DNA of 64,000 bases, from positions 3,906,001-3,970,000 of the forward strand of contig NZ_CP097332.1 of NCBI RefSeq assembly GCF_023516435.1, given 5' to 3'. The translations under genes were made by a program, and so were the position numbers. Below are positions 48,205 to 56,387 of the stretch, in pieces. Numbering within the stretch: position 1 is the first letter of the stretch; each line of letters opens with the position of its first letter. The notes under the pieces are model-generated. The model did not search any database and had not been told where the DNA came from. It was given only the letters and a program-made list of their open reading frames with translations. The DNA comes from Jatrophihabitans telluris. Lineage in GTDB: Bacteria; Actinomycetota; Actinomycetes; Mycobacteriales; Jatrophihabitantaceae.

Positions 48205-49553
48205 GTCGCCACGACCGGGGACGGACGCAGCAGCCGGCCACGGCGGTCGCCAAGTTCGACCGGTCGACCCGCGAGCCACGTCTGGTGCACCACGCCGGAG
48301 AGCCTAGTGCCGGCGTACGGGGTCATGGGGTTGCGGTGGCGTAACCGGCGCGGGTCGACGACGAAGGATTCCTCCGGCGCCAGCACGCTGAAATCCGCGT
48401 CGGCGCCGACGTCCAAGCTGCCCTTGCCGCTCAGCCCTGTGAGGCCGGCCGGCGCCGCGGACATCCAGCGGGCGAGGTCGGCCAGGCCGAACCCCCGCCT
48501 GCTGGCAGCGGTCCAGACCGCGGGCAGGCCGAGCTGAACCGAGGAGATTCCGCCCCAGGCCAGGCCGAAGTCGCCGGTGTCCAGATGTTTGAGATCGAGG
48601 GTGGACGGAGAATGGTCCGACACGATCAGGTCGATCAGCCCGTCGGCCAGCCCTTGCCAGAGGTCGTCCTGATTGCCCGCGTCGCGGATCGGCGGGCAGC
48701 ACTTGAACATCGTCGCGCCGTCGGGCACGTCCGCAGCGGCAAGCGTGAGGTAGTGGGGGCAGGTCTCCACGGTGAGGGGCAAGCCCTGATCGCGTGCCGT
48801 CGCGATCGCCGGCAGGGCCGTGGCGCTCGACAGATGCACGACGTGGGTCCGGCAGCCGGTCTCGGTCATCGCCTCGATCAGCCAGTCGATCGCGGAGTTC
48901 TCCGCTGCCGGCGGCCGCGAGGCGAGGAAGCCGGCATAGCTGCGGCCGGTCGGCGGCGGGGCCGCCCCGATCACCGCCCCGTCTTCGGCGTGGGCGATGA
49001 GCAGCCCGTCGAAGCGTGCGATCTCGGCCATGGCGGCGCGCAGGCCGTCCCGGTCCAGGTGCCCGAACTCCGGCACTCCCGAGGGCAGCAGGAAGCACTT
49101 GAAGCCGACGACTCCCGCCTCGTGAAGGCGAGGCAGCTCGGCGAGATTGCCCGGCACGGCACCGCCCCACAGCGCGAGGTCGACGGCCAACTGCCCTGCC
49201 GCTGCGGCCTGTTTGGCCCTTAGCCCGGCGATCGTCGTCGTCGGAGGGATGCTGTTGAGCGGCATGTCCACCACGGTCGTGACGCCGCCGGCCGCGGCGG
49301 CGGCAGTCGCGGAGGCGAAGCCCTCCCACTCGGTTCGGCCCGGCTCGTTGACGTGCACGTGGCTGTCGACCAGGCCCACGAGCACCACCTGGCTGTCGGG
49401 GATCTCGACCGTGACCGTCCCGACGGCGTCGTAGGCATCGATGGCCGCCACCCGTCCCGCCTCGATGACGAGCCGGCCCGCGCGCTCGCCTCGGGCGGTG
49501 ACGATGCGACGCGCGCGCACCACCACCCGCGCGCCGGTGCCTGCCATGCCCAT
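48201..49553 (-). CDS. allB: Allantoinase
   Basis: Zinc amidohydrolase opening the allantoin ring to allantoate. The 450-residue protein shows the cyclic amidohydrolase site: DSHVHVNEPGRTEW (two metal His), VVGFKCFL (carboxylated lysine), LIAHAEDG, THVVHLSS and VSDHSPST (metal Asp). ATG 49553 (MGMAGTG) was chosen; an ATG two codons later is also possible, and the much longer open frame is not plausible. It heads the ureide operon on the minus strand, 98 bases from the divergent uraD gene. Confidence 0.93.
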   Translation of the reverse strand: MGMAGTGARVVVRARRIVTARGERAGRLVIEAGRVAAIDAYDAVGTVTVEIPDSQVVLVGLVDSHVHVNEPGRTEWEGFASATAAAAAGGVTTVVDMPLNSIPPTTTIAGLRAKQAAAAGQLAVDLALWGGAVPGNLAELPRLHEAGVVGFKCFLLPSGVPEFGHLDRDGLRAAMAEIARFDGLLIAHAEDGAVIGAAPPPTGRSYAGFLASRPPAAENSAIDWLIEAMTETGCRTHVVHLSSATALPAIATARDQGLPLTVETCPHYLTLAAADVPDGATMFKCCPPIRDAGNQDDLWQGLADGLIDLIVSDHSPSTLDLKHLDTGDFGLAWGGISSVQLGLPAVWTAASRRGFGLADLARWMSAAPAGLTGLSGKGSLDVGADADFSVLAPEESFVVDPRRLRHRNPMTPYAGTRLSGVVHQTWLAGRPVELGDRRGRLLRPSPVVAT

Positions 49554-49651
49554 ATCCAACACGGAACCGACCGGCCGGGCGACGCCGGGACGAGATAGCG
49601 TGACCAGCGACCGACAGACGAACCAGCCGACGCAGGGGGAGGGTCGAGCAC

Positions 49652-50182
49652 ATGGTGGCTGCTGAACCGACCGAGCCGATCGCGGTGGCCGAATTCGACC
49701 AGGCCCCGGCTCCGGACGCGGCCGCCGAGCTGGTGCCCTGCTGTGCCAGCCGGCGATGGGTGTCCCAACTGGTGAAGGGCCGCCCCTACGCGAGCCTGAC
49801 CGCCCTGGCCGCGGCGTCGGACGCGCTGCTGAAATCCCTCGACTGGCAGGAGCTGTCCGAGGCGCTCGCGGCCCACCCGCGGATCGGCGATCACGGCGGC
49901 GGCGGGGCCGGCGGCAACCGGGAGGCGTCCTGGTCCCGGCAGGAACAATCCTCGACGGCCACTGCCGGCGACGAGGTCCGGGCACGCCTTCGTGAGGCGA
50001 ACATCGCCTACGAGCAACGGTTCGGGCACGTGTTCCTGATCTGCGCGACCGGGCTGTCGGCGGAGGACATGCTGGCCTCGCTCCGCTCCCGGCTCGACAA
50101 CGATCCGGTGGCCGAACGGGAGGTCGTGCGGGCCGAGCTGGGCAAGATCGTCAAGCTGCGGCTGGCCAAGACCTTCAGGTGA
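49652..50182 (+). CDS. uraD: 2-oxo-4-hydroxy-4-carboxy-5-ureidoimidazoline decarboxylase
   Basis: Third step from urate to allantoin. A 176-residue protein with the family motifs AAHPRIGDH (catalytic His) and YEQRFGHVFLICATGLSA, and the helical region between them. GGGGGAGGG precedes the ATG at 49652 by eight bases, a strong ribosome binding site. It is divergent from allB and its stop overlaps the end of the convergent hydrolase gene by eight bases. No urate oxidase or HIU hydrolase gene is in the window, so the pathway upstream must lie elsewhere. Confidence 0.9.
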   Translation: MVAAEPTEPIAVAEFDQAPAPDAAAELVPCCASRRWVSQLVKGRPYASLTALAAASDALLKSLDWQELSEALAAHPRIGDHGGGGAGGNREASWSRQEQSSTATAGDEVRARLREANIAYEQRFGHVFLICATGLSAEDMLASLRSRLDNDPVAEREVVRAELGKIVKLRLAKTFR

Positions 50183-50930
50183 TCTCATGCCGGACCGGGC
50201 GGGCCGCGTCGATGAGGGCCGTGAACAGGAGCAATTCCTCCGACACCTCCGGATGCCACTGGACCGCCAGGCGGAACGGAGAGTGCGAATCCTCCATCGC
50301 CTCCAGGGTGCGGTCCTGCGGTTCCCACGCGGTGGGCTCGTAGCCGGGGTGGGTCAGCACCGACTGGTGGTGGTAGCTGGGCACCCGTACCGATTCGCCC
50401 AGGAGCGCAGCGATGCGCGATCCGGGCGCGGTCACGACGGGATGGCTGCCGTAGACCGCCGGTGCCGGCGAATGCCCATTGTGACCGACTCGGTCGGGCA
50501 GGTGCTGCTCCAGAGTGCCACCGGCCGCGACCGCCATGACCTGCATGCCGCGGCAGATTCCGAGAGTGGGCAGCTGGCGCTGGGCCGAGGCAACGGCCAG
50601 CGCGAGTTCGGCGGCGTCACGGTCCTGCCGCGCGGCCTGGACGGCGGGATGCTGCTCCTGGCCGTAGCGGGCGGGCTCGACATCGACCCCGCCGGCCAGG
50701 ATGAGCCCGTCGATCCGATCGATCACGGCGTGGGCCCACGCGAGGTCCCCGGGTTCGGCCGGCGGCGGAACCAGCAGTGCGATCCCGCCGGCCGCCTCGA
50801 CCTTGCGCACGTAGTCGTGCGGGATCAGAGCGGCCGGCACTTGCGACCAGGCGCCCCAGGAGGCCGGCTCGACGTAGGTGGAGATGCCGATCACCGGACG
50901 GGCGAGGGGACGGACCGAATCCTGCGGCAT
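50175..50930 (-). CDS. puuD: Gamma-glutamyl-gamma-aminobutyrate hydrolase (class I glutamine amidotransferase-like)
   Basis: Peptidase-C26-type hydrolase releasing glutamate from gamma-glutamyl-GABA or related gamma-glutamyl amines. The nucleophilic cysteine is in LGICRGMQVM and the His-Glu pair in AVQWHPEVS; an early SGG-like ILAGGVDVEPARYG completes the family signature. It is 251 residues long, normal for the family. ATG 50930 begins MPQDSVRP; longer open frame upstream is antisense to the SDR. It is the last gene of the minus-strand set GntR-ligase-dehydrogenase-SDR-hydrolase. Confidence 0.9.
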   Translation of the reverse strand: MPQDSVRPLARPVIGISTYVEPASWGAWSQVPAALIPHDYVRKVEAAGGIALLVPPPAEPGDLAWAHAVIDRIDGLILAGGVDVEPARYGQEQHPAVQAARQDRDAAELALAVASAQRQLPTLGICRGMQVMAVAAGGTLEQHLPDRVGHNGHSPAPAVYGSHPVVTAPGSRIAALLGESVRVPSYHHQSVLTHPGYEPTAWEPQDRTLEAMEDSHSPFRLAVQWHPEVSEELLLFTALIDAARPVRHEIT

Positions 50931-50944
50931 GGCGCGCGATGCTC

Positions 50945-51712
50945 CTACAGCGGCGTGACGTAGGCGCCGGAGATTCCGCCGTCGACGAGGAACTGCGAGG
51001 CCGTGATGAAACTGGATTCGTCGGAGGCCAGGAACAGCACGGCGTTGGCGATCTCCTCCGGCTCGGCGAACCGGCCGGTGGGGATGTGCACCAGACGACG
51101 AGCCGCGCGCTCGGGATCCTTGGCGAACAGTTCCTGCAACAACGGGGTGTTCACCGGGCCCGGGCAGAGTGCGTTGACCCGGACGCCTTCGCGCGCGAAC
51201 TGCACACCGAGCTCGCGGGACAGCGACAGGACGCCACCCTTGGAAGCGGTGTAGGAGATCTGCGAGGTAGCCGCGCCCATCACGGCCACGAACGAGGCCG
51301 TGTTGATGATCGAGCCCGCCTTCTGCTGCAGCATGTACGGCAGGACCGCCTTGCAGCACAGGTAGACCGAGGTCAGATTGACCTCCTGCACCCGCCGCCA
51401 GGCCTCGAGTTCGGTGGTCAGGATCGAGTCGTCGTCGGGCGGCGAGATCCCGGCGTTGTTGAAAGCGACGTCGACGCTGCCGTAGAGGTTGTAGGCGGTG
51501 GCGAACAGGCCGTCCACCTGCGCCTTGTCGGTCACGTCCACCTCGACGAAGCCGCCGTCGAGCTCATCGGCGACGCGCTCACCGTTGGCCACGTCGACGT
51601 CGCCGATGACGACCCGAGCCCCTTCGGCGGCAAAGCGCTTGGCGGTGGCCAGGCCGATGCCGCTGCAGCCGCCGGTGATGACCGCGACCTTGCCGGCCAA
51701 CCGATCTCCCAT
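50945..51712 (-). CDS. Short-chain dehydrogenase/reductase
   Basis: Classical SDR of 255 residues. The cofactor loop is TGGCSGIGLATA near residues 13-24, an Asp-containing VIGDVDVA suggests NAD preference, the NNAGIS core is present, and the catalytic YTASK follows a Ser about 13 residues earlier. It sits between the aldehyde dehydrogenase and the gamma-glutamyl hydrolase, so it probably acts on an alcohol or aldehyde of the same amine-degradation route. The exact substrate is not evident. Confidence 0.88.
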   Translation of the reverse strand: MGDRLAGKVAVITGGCSGIGLATAKRFAAEGARVVIGDVDVANGERVADELDGGFVEVDVTDKAQVDGLFATAYNLYGSVDVAFNNAGISPPDDDSILTTELEAWRRVQEVNLTSVYLCCKAVLPYMLQQKAGSIINTASFVAVMGAATSQISYTASKGGVLSLSRELGVQFAREGVRVNALCPGPVNTPLLQELFAKDPERAARRLVHIPTGRFAEPEEIANAVLFLASDESSFITASQFLVDGGISGAYVTPL

Positions 51713-51759
51713 GGTGATTTCCCTTTTCTCTGCGAATGAATCGGACGATGCGCTGACGG

Positions 51760-53139
51760 TCAGTCGTTGGAGTAGAACACGTTCTTGATCTCGGTGAACG
51801 ACGCGAGGGCATCTGGGCCGAGTTCGCGACCGATGCCGGACTGTTTGAATCCGCCGAACGGGGTCGAGTACCGGACGGAGGAATGAGAGTTCACGCTCAG
51901 GTTGCCCGCGTCCACGCCACGGCTGACCCGCAGTGCCCGGCCCAGATCGCGCGTCCAGATCGAGCCGGAAAGGCCGTAGCCGGTGTCGTTGGCTTTCGTG
52001 ACGGCATCGGCCTCGTCGGTGAACGGCAACACCGAGACCACAGGCCCGAAAACCTCCTCCTGCCAGATCCGGTCCTCGGTGGACTTCGGCAGGACGACCG
52101 TCGGCGGGTACCAGAAGCCGGGCCCTTCCGGCGAGCTGCCCCGAAAGGCCACGTCGACGGAATCACCTTCCACGTAGGCCGAAACCCGGTCTCGCTGGGC
52201 GGCGGAGATGAGCGGGCCCATCTCGGCGTCGGCTGCTCCGGGCGCCATCACCTTGACCCCGGCCACCGCCGGCTCCAGCAACTCCAGGAAGCGGTCGTAG
52301 GCGCTGGCCTCGACCAGGATCCGGCTGCGGGCGCAGCAGTCCTGTCCGGCGTTGTCGAACACGCCGTAGGGCGCGGTGGCCGCCGCCCGTTCCAGATCGC
52401 TGTCGGCGAAGACGATGTTGGCGCTCTTGCCTCCCAGTTCGAGGGTGATCCGCTTGATCTGTTCGGCCGCGCCACGCATGATGCCCTGTCCCACCGCGGT
52501 CGATCCCGTGAAGCACACCTTGCGCACCAGGGGATTGGTCACGAACCGCTCCCCCACCACCGATCCCTTACCGGGCAGCACGGTGAACACACCCTCGGGC
52601 AGACCCGACTCCCGCGCCAACTCGCCGAGCCGGATGGCGGTGAGCGGGGTGAGCTCAGCCGGTTTGAGCACGACGGTGTTGCCTGCCGCCAGCGCCGGGG
52701 CGAATCCCCAGCCCGCGATGGGCATGGGGAAGTTCCACGGCACGATGATGCCCACCACGCCCAGCGGTTCGAAGAAGGTCACATCGATTCCGCCGGACAC
52801 CGGAATCTGCTTTCCGATAAGGCGTTCCGGCGCCGCGGAGTAGTAGGTGAGGACGTCACGGACGTTGCCGGCCTCCCAGCGGGCGTTGCCGATGGTGTGC
52901 CCGGCGTTGGTCACCTCGAGCTGGGCCAGCTCCTCCAGATGGGCGTCGACCAGATCGGCGAAGCGACGCAACAGGCGTCCTCGATCCGCGGGTGCGACAT
53001 CTCGCCACGCCGGAAATGCCTTGGCGGCGCGGGCAATCGCGGCGTCGGTCTCGGCGAGGGAAGCCAACGCGACCTCGGTCTCGACGACCTCGGTGGCGGG
53101 GTTGACGACGGTGAAGGTGCCACCGGTCAGTGTGCTCAC
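51760..53139 (-). CDS. Aldehyde dehydrogenase of the gamma-glutamyl-amine route
   Basis: A 459-residue dehydrogenase with PWNFPMPIAG, FTGSTAVGQGIM, the base glutamate in LELGGKSAN and the catalytic cysteine in NAGQDCCARSR; the cysteine is followed directly by a second one. It ends in the FGGFKQSGIGRELG motif common to the betaine/aminobutyraldehyde group. Its start follows the ligase stop by three bases, so the two are cotranscribed. The likely substrate is a gamma-glutamyl aminoaldehyde (PuuC-like role), by neighbourhood. Confidence 0.88.
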   Translation of the reverse strand: MSTLTGGTFTVVNPATEVVETEVALASLAETDAAIARAAKAFPAWRDVAPADRGRLLRRFADLVDAHLEELAQLEVTNAGHTIGNARWEAGNVRDVLTYYSAAPERLIGKQIPVSGGIDVTFFEPLGVVGIIVPWNFPMPIAGWGFAPALAAGNTVVLKPAELTPLTAIRLGELARESGLPEGVFTVLPGKGSVVGERFVTNPLVRKVCFTGSTAVGQGIMRGAAEQIKRITLELGGKSANIVFADSDLERAAATAPYGVFDNAGQDCCARSRILVEASAYDRFLELLEPAVAGVKVMAPGAADAEMGPLISAAQRDRVSAYVEGDSVDVAFRGSSPEGPGFWYPPTVVLPKSTEDRIWQEEVFGPVVSVLPFTDEADAVTKANDTGYGLSGSIWTRDLGRALRVSRGVDAGNLSVNSHSSVRYSTPFGGFKQSGIGRELGPDALASFTEIKNVFYSND

Positions 53140-53142
53140 GGT

Positions 53143-54507
53143 TTACAGCCTTTCGAATCCACGGAATCGCTCCCAATCGGTGACGGCGGCATCGTAGGCC
53201 GCCAGTTCGACGTCGGCGTAGTTGACGTAGTGCTCCACGACGTCCGCACCGAAGATCTCCACGGCCAGAGCGGATCCGGCGAACAGGTCGCGGGCTTGGC
53301 GCAACGTCGTCGGCACCCTGTCCTTGTCGCTGTCGTAGGCGTTGCCCTCGAAGACCGGTTCCAGTTCAAGGGCGTTCTCGATGCCATGCAGGCCGCCCGC
53401 GAGCATGGCCGCCATGGCCAGGTAGGGGTTGACGTCGCCGCCGGGCACCCGGTTCTCCACCCGCAGGCCGGCACCGTGGCCGACGACCCGCAACGCGCAG
53501 GTGCGGTTGTCCCGGCCCCACGCGATCGCGGTGGGTGCGAACGAGCCCGGCTGAAACCGCTTGTAGGAATTGATGTTCGGGGCGTACAGCAACGTGAACT
53601 CCCGCATCGTCGCCTGGACCCCGGCCACGAACTGGTCGAAGAGCGGGCTGCCCCCGGCGGTGCCACCGTGAGCCCCGTCGTCGAAGACGATGCCGCCGTC
53701 GGTCCCGCGCAGGCTCATGTGAATGTGGCAGGAGTTGCCCTCGCGCTCGTCGTACTTGGCCATGAACGTCAGCGCTTTGCCGTGCAGCGCCGCGATCTCC
53801 TTCGCCCCGGTCTTGTAGACCACGTGGTTGTCCGCGGTGCGCAGGACCGTGTCGTACTTGAACGCGATCTCGTGCTGGCCGAAGTTGCACTCACCCTTGG
53901 CCGACTCGACGGTCAGGCCCGCGGCGTACATGTGATTACGGATGTCGCGCAGCAGGGGCTCCACCCGGGTGCCGCCGAGGATCGAGTAGTCGACGTTGTA
54001 GCGATTGGACGGGGTCAGTCCCCGGTAGCCGGAATCCCAGGCGCGGTCGAAGGAATCCTCGAACAGGATGAACTCCAGTTCGGTGCCGGCGAAGGCATCC
54101 CAGCCGTGCTCGGCCGCCTTCGCCGCGACGGAGGCCAGCACCTGCCGGGGAGACGGACGCACCGAACCGCGGCCGTCAAGCCAGGACAGGTCGCACTGGA
54201 TGAGCGCGGCACCCGGCTGCCAGGTCAGCTTGCGCAACGTGGACAGGTCGAGGTCGAACATCATGTCGCCGTAGCCGGTTTCCCAGCTGGAGATGGCGTA
54301 ACCACCCACGGTGTTCATGTCGACGTCGACCGCGAGCAGGTAGTTGCAGCCTTCGGTCCCGTTCTCCAGCACTGTGTCGAGGAAGAACTGAGCGTGCAGC
54401 CGCTTGCCCTGCAGGCGTCCCTGCATGTCCGTGAACGCGACCACCACGGTGTCGATCGTTCCGTCCGCGATGTCGCGGGTGAGCTCGTCGAGGGAATAGG
54501 GGGTCAT
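53143..54507 (-). CDS. Glutamine synthetase-like gamma-glutamyl-amine ligase
   Basis: A 454-residue type III-like glutamine synthetase relative. The beta-grasp start holds FTDMQGRLQGKR; the ATP/metal site has GTELEFILFE, AKGECNFGQHEI, NSCHIHMSLRG and NRTCALRVVG, followed by ENRVPGGDVNPYLAMAAML. Such proteins (PuuA/GlnA3/GlnA4) couple glutamate to putrescine, ethanolamine or other amines rather than ammonia. ATG 54507 has GGAG four bases upstream. The neighbours (aldehyde dehydrogenase, SDR, gamma-glutamyl hydrolase) support amine breakdown. The downstream order matches; an amine oxidase is missing. Confidence 0.88.
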   Translation of the reverse strand: MTPYSLDELTRDIADGTIDTVVVAFTDMQGRLQGKRLHAQFFLDTVLENGTEGCNYLLAVDVDMNTVGGYAISSWETGYGDMMFDLDLSTLRKLTWQPGAALIQCDLSWLDGRGSVRPSPRQVLASVAAKAAEHGWDAFAGTELEFILFEDSFDRAWDSGYRGLTPSNRYNVDYSILGGTRVEPLLRDIRNHMYAAGLTVESAKGECNFGQHEIAFKYDTVLRTADNHVVYKTGAKEIAALHGKALTFMAKYDEREGNSCHIHMSLRGTDGGIVFDDGAHGGTAGGSPLFDQFVAGVQATMREFTLLYAPNINSYKRFQPGSFAPTAIAWGRDNRTCALRVVGHGAGLRVENRVPGGDVNPYLAMAAMLAGGLHGIENALELEPVFEGNAYDSDKDRVPTTLRQARDLFAGSALAVEIFGADVVEHYVNYADVELAAYDAAVTDWERFRGFERL

Positions 54508-54535
54508 TGTGCTCCGATCGTCGTTGCCGTAACGG

Positions 54536-55411
54536 TCATCCGAGCAGCCCTCGCAAGAGGGCCGAGGTCGCGTCGCAGTGCTCCTCCATGGCGGTCCGGG
54601 CAGCCGCGCAGTCGCCGGCCAGGATCGCGGCCACAACGGCGCGATGCTGGTCATGGCTGTGGGCGATGTTGCGGGGCAGCACCGGGATCGCGGTGAGCAG
54701 TTCGTGCACGGCGGCCTGTGCCCGGGTAACGGACTCGATCAACATGGGTGACCCGCTCAACGTGGCGATCGCCAGGTGCAGCCGGGAATCGGCCTGCCGG
54801 TGAGCCGACGGCTCGCCCGCCACCGCGTTGACCTCGCGCTCGGCCGCGACCAGCCAGGCCCGCTGGTCGGCCGACAGGTCCCGGGTGGCAGCCAGGTAGG
54901 CGGCGCCGGGCTCGACGACCCGGCGGAAGTCCAGTGCGTCGCGAAGCACCGGGCCGCGCAGCCCCAGTCGCGGGGCGGGATCGCTCGGCTGCGCCGGTTC
55001 GCCGGGTTGGTAGGTGACCGCGGTCCCACCACCGCGGCCGCGCCGGGTCTCGACCATGCCCGCCTCGCGCAAGGCGGCGATCGCTTCCCGCAGGTTGACC
55101 CGGCTGACACCCAGCTGCTGAGCGAGTTCGCGCTCGGCGGGCAACTGATCCCCGAGGGTGAAGACCCCCAGCCGGATCGCCGCGGCGAGTCGCTCGACGG
55201 TCGATTCGAACGCGTTGGCGTCCGACGGCGGGCGCAGCACCGCATCGGCGAGGTTCGCGGCGAGCGGGAGCGCATCGGCGAGCGGGGTGGCCGCGAGCGG
55301 GTTGTCGATGGCCGGTTCGGCAACGGGGGGTGCGGCAACAGGGGGTGCGGCAGTGGGGGGTGCGGCAGTGGGGTGTGCGGCAGTGGGGGGTGCGGCGACG
55401 GAATCCGCCAT
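54536..55411 (-). CDS. GntR-family (FadR-type) regulator
   Basis: Regulator of 291 residues. After an unusual Pro/Ala/Thr-rich N-terminus (residues 1-50) the winged helix reads LGDQLPAERELAQQLGVSRVNLREAIAALREAGMVETRRGRGGG, and the C-terminal FCD domain has LDFRRVVEPGAAYLAA and the metal/ligand His residues of HRQADSRLHLAIA and HSHDQHRAVV. ATG 55411 is chosen because GGGAGG is five bases upstream; an open frame extends further. It is the first gene of the minus-strand amine operon, and a TGGT-N5-ACCA dyad lies upstream, so it probably controls the operon and itself. Confidence 0.88.
   Translation of the reverse strand: MADSVAAPPTAAHPTAAPPTAAPPVAAPPVAEPAIDNPLAATPLADALPLAANLADAVLRPPSDANAFESTVERLAAAIRLGVFTLGDQLPAERELAQQLGVSRVNLREAIAALREAGMVETRRGRGGGTAVTYQPGEPAQPSDPAPRLGLRGPVLRDALDFRRVVEPGAAYLAATRDLSADQRAWLVAAEREVNAVAGEPSAHRQADSRLHLAIATLSGSPMLIESVTRAQAAVHELLTAIPVLPRNIAHSHDQHRAVVAAILAGDCAAARTAMEEHCDATSALLRGLLG
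55315..55395 (-). repeat. 15-bp repeats coding the Pro/Ala N-terminus of the GntR regulator
   Basis: About five units of the form GGGTGCGGCAGTGG (plus-strand sense) encode PPTAA or PPVAA repeats at the regulator's N-terminus, before the DNA-binding domain. The near-identity suggests recent expansion. Confidence 0.75.
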
Positions 55412-55501
55412 CGAAACCTCCCGGTTGCAACCATTGCTGGGACCGAACGCCGAGTGTGGTGAGCTTCGGCCATCCTGGCCGAGCCACCGGCATCCCGTCA
55501 A

Positions 55502-55514
55502 TGGTCTGAAACCA
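55502..55514. promoter_or_regulatory. FadR-type operator candidate
   Basis: TGGT-CTGAA-ACCA is a TGGT/ACCA dyad of the kind bound by FadR-type GntR regulators, though the spacer is five rather than the usual three bases. It lies about 90 bases upstream of the gntR start. Confidence 0.4.
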
Positions 55515-55543
55515 ACCATTAACCGAGGAGGGGGTATGCAAAG

Positions 55544-55631
55544 GACCCCCCGCGTACCCGCCAGAGCTCGCTTATCCTTGCTGCCTTCCGGCCCTGGGGA
55601 GGTTCACGAGAGGAGCGCCACGCGAGGGGTC
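55544..55631 (-). ncRNA. ffs: Signal recognition particle RNA (4.5S, small type)
   Basis: On the minus strand the sequence has the SRP apical loop GGGCCGGAAGGCAGCA (GGAA tetraloop with the conserved asymmetric loop bases) and AAGCGAGC after it, as in actinobacterial 4.5S RNAs. The ends GACCCCTCGCGT and ACGCGGGGGGTC pair over 12 bases, closing one long hairpin. Exact ends may extend a few bases. It lies between the GntR regulator and a PAP2 gene. Confidence 0.9.
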
Positions 55632-55637
55632 TGGCGA

Positions 55638-56387
55638 TCAGTGTACGGGTCGGTCCGGACCGTCCGGCTCGAGTCCCTCGCTCACCTCCGGCACCGGTTC
55701 ACCCAGCTCCCGCCGCCAGGCCCGAAAGCCCAGGGTCAGGCCGACGAGCCAGACGGCACCGACCAGGTAGGCGCCGACGACGTCGAAGAGGTAGTGCACG
55801 CCGAGGGCGATCCGCGAGTACCCGATGGCCAGCACGACGACCGCGGCGAAAGCGATCGCCGGGCGACGCCAGCGGTCGGGCAGGTACGGCAGGAACACCA
55901 GCAACAGCACGCCCCAGCCGACCAGCGCAGCCTGGGCGTGGCCACTCGGGAAGGACGCGCCACCAGCCGCCGAGACCGGGTCCACCAGGTGCGGCCGGGC
56001 CCGTCCCACGGTCGCCTTGATCAAGCGGTTCAGCAGCGAGCTCCCCACCGTCGTCACCACGACGAAAGCGGCCAGCCGGTAGCGGCGGCGCCACACCAGC
56101 CATGCGGTGACCGGAAAGAGGATCGCCCACCACGCCGGCGGGGCACCGGCATCGGAGATCGTCTGCATCACCCGGGTGTATGAGCGGTGGTCCAGCGCGA
56201 ACCGGTGCAGGTGCTCGGCGACCGAGGAGTCCCAGCGGTGGACGACCGAGTTCTTGGCTCGCACCAGCAGCAACACGACCCCGAACAGGCTCGCCGCGAG
56301 CAACGTCCCGGCGAACAGCGCGGTGACGCGCAGCCCGAACCGGCGAGCAGGCTCGGACCGGAGTGTGCCGGGCTCGTCGGCCGTCAC
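55638..56387 (-). CDS. PAP2-family membrane phosphatase, first copy
   Basis: Integral membrane lipid phosphatase of 249 residues with about six helices. The three phosphatase motifs are complete: KATVGRARP (K-x6-RP), FPSGH and SRIALGVHYLFD (S-R-x5-H). Relatives dephosphorylate undecaprenyl pyrophosphate, phosphatidic acid or similar lipids. GTG 56387 overlaps the stop of the upstream PAP2 gene by four bases (GTGA), so the two are coupled. The longer upstream frame is rejected because it runs antiparallel through the other PAP2 gene. Confidence 0.9.
   Translation of the reverse strand: MTADEPGTLRSEPARRFGLRVTALFAGTLLAASLFGVVLLLVRAKNSVVHRWDSSVAEHLHRFALDHRSYTRVMQTISDAGAPPAWWAILFPVTAWLVWRRRYRLAAFVVVTTVGSSLLNRLIKATVGRARPHLVDPVSAAGGASFPSGHAQAALVGWGVLLLVFLPYLPDRWRRPAIAFAAVVVLAIGYSRIALGVHYLFDVVGAYLVGAVWLVGLTLGFRAWRRELGEPVPEVSEGLEPDGPDRPVH

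Noticed and set aside
48304-49653. A 449-codon minus frame rich in Arg and Gly
   Set aside because: It is an out-of-frame shadow of allantoinase.
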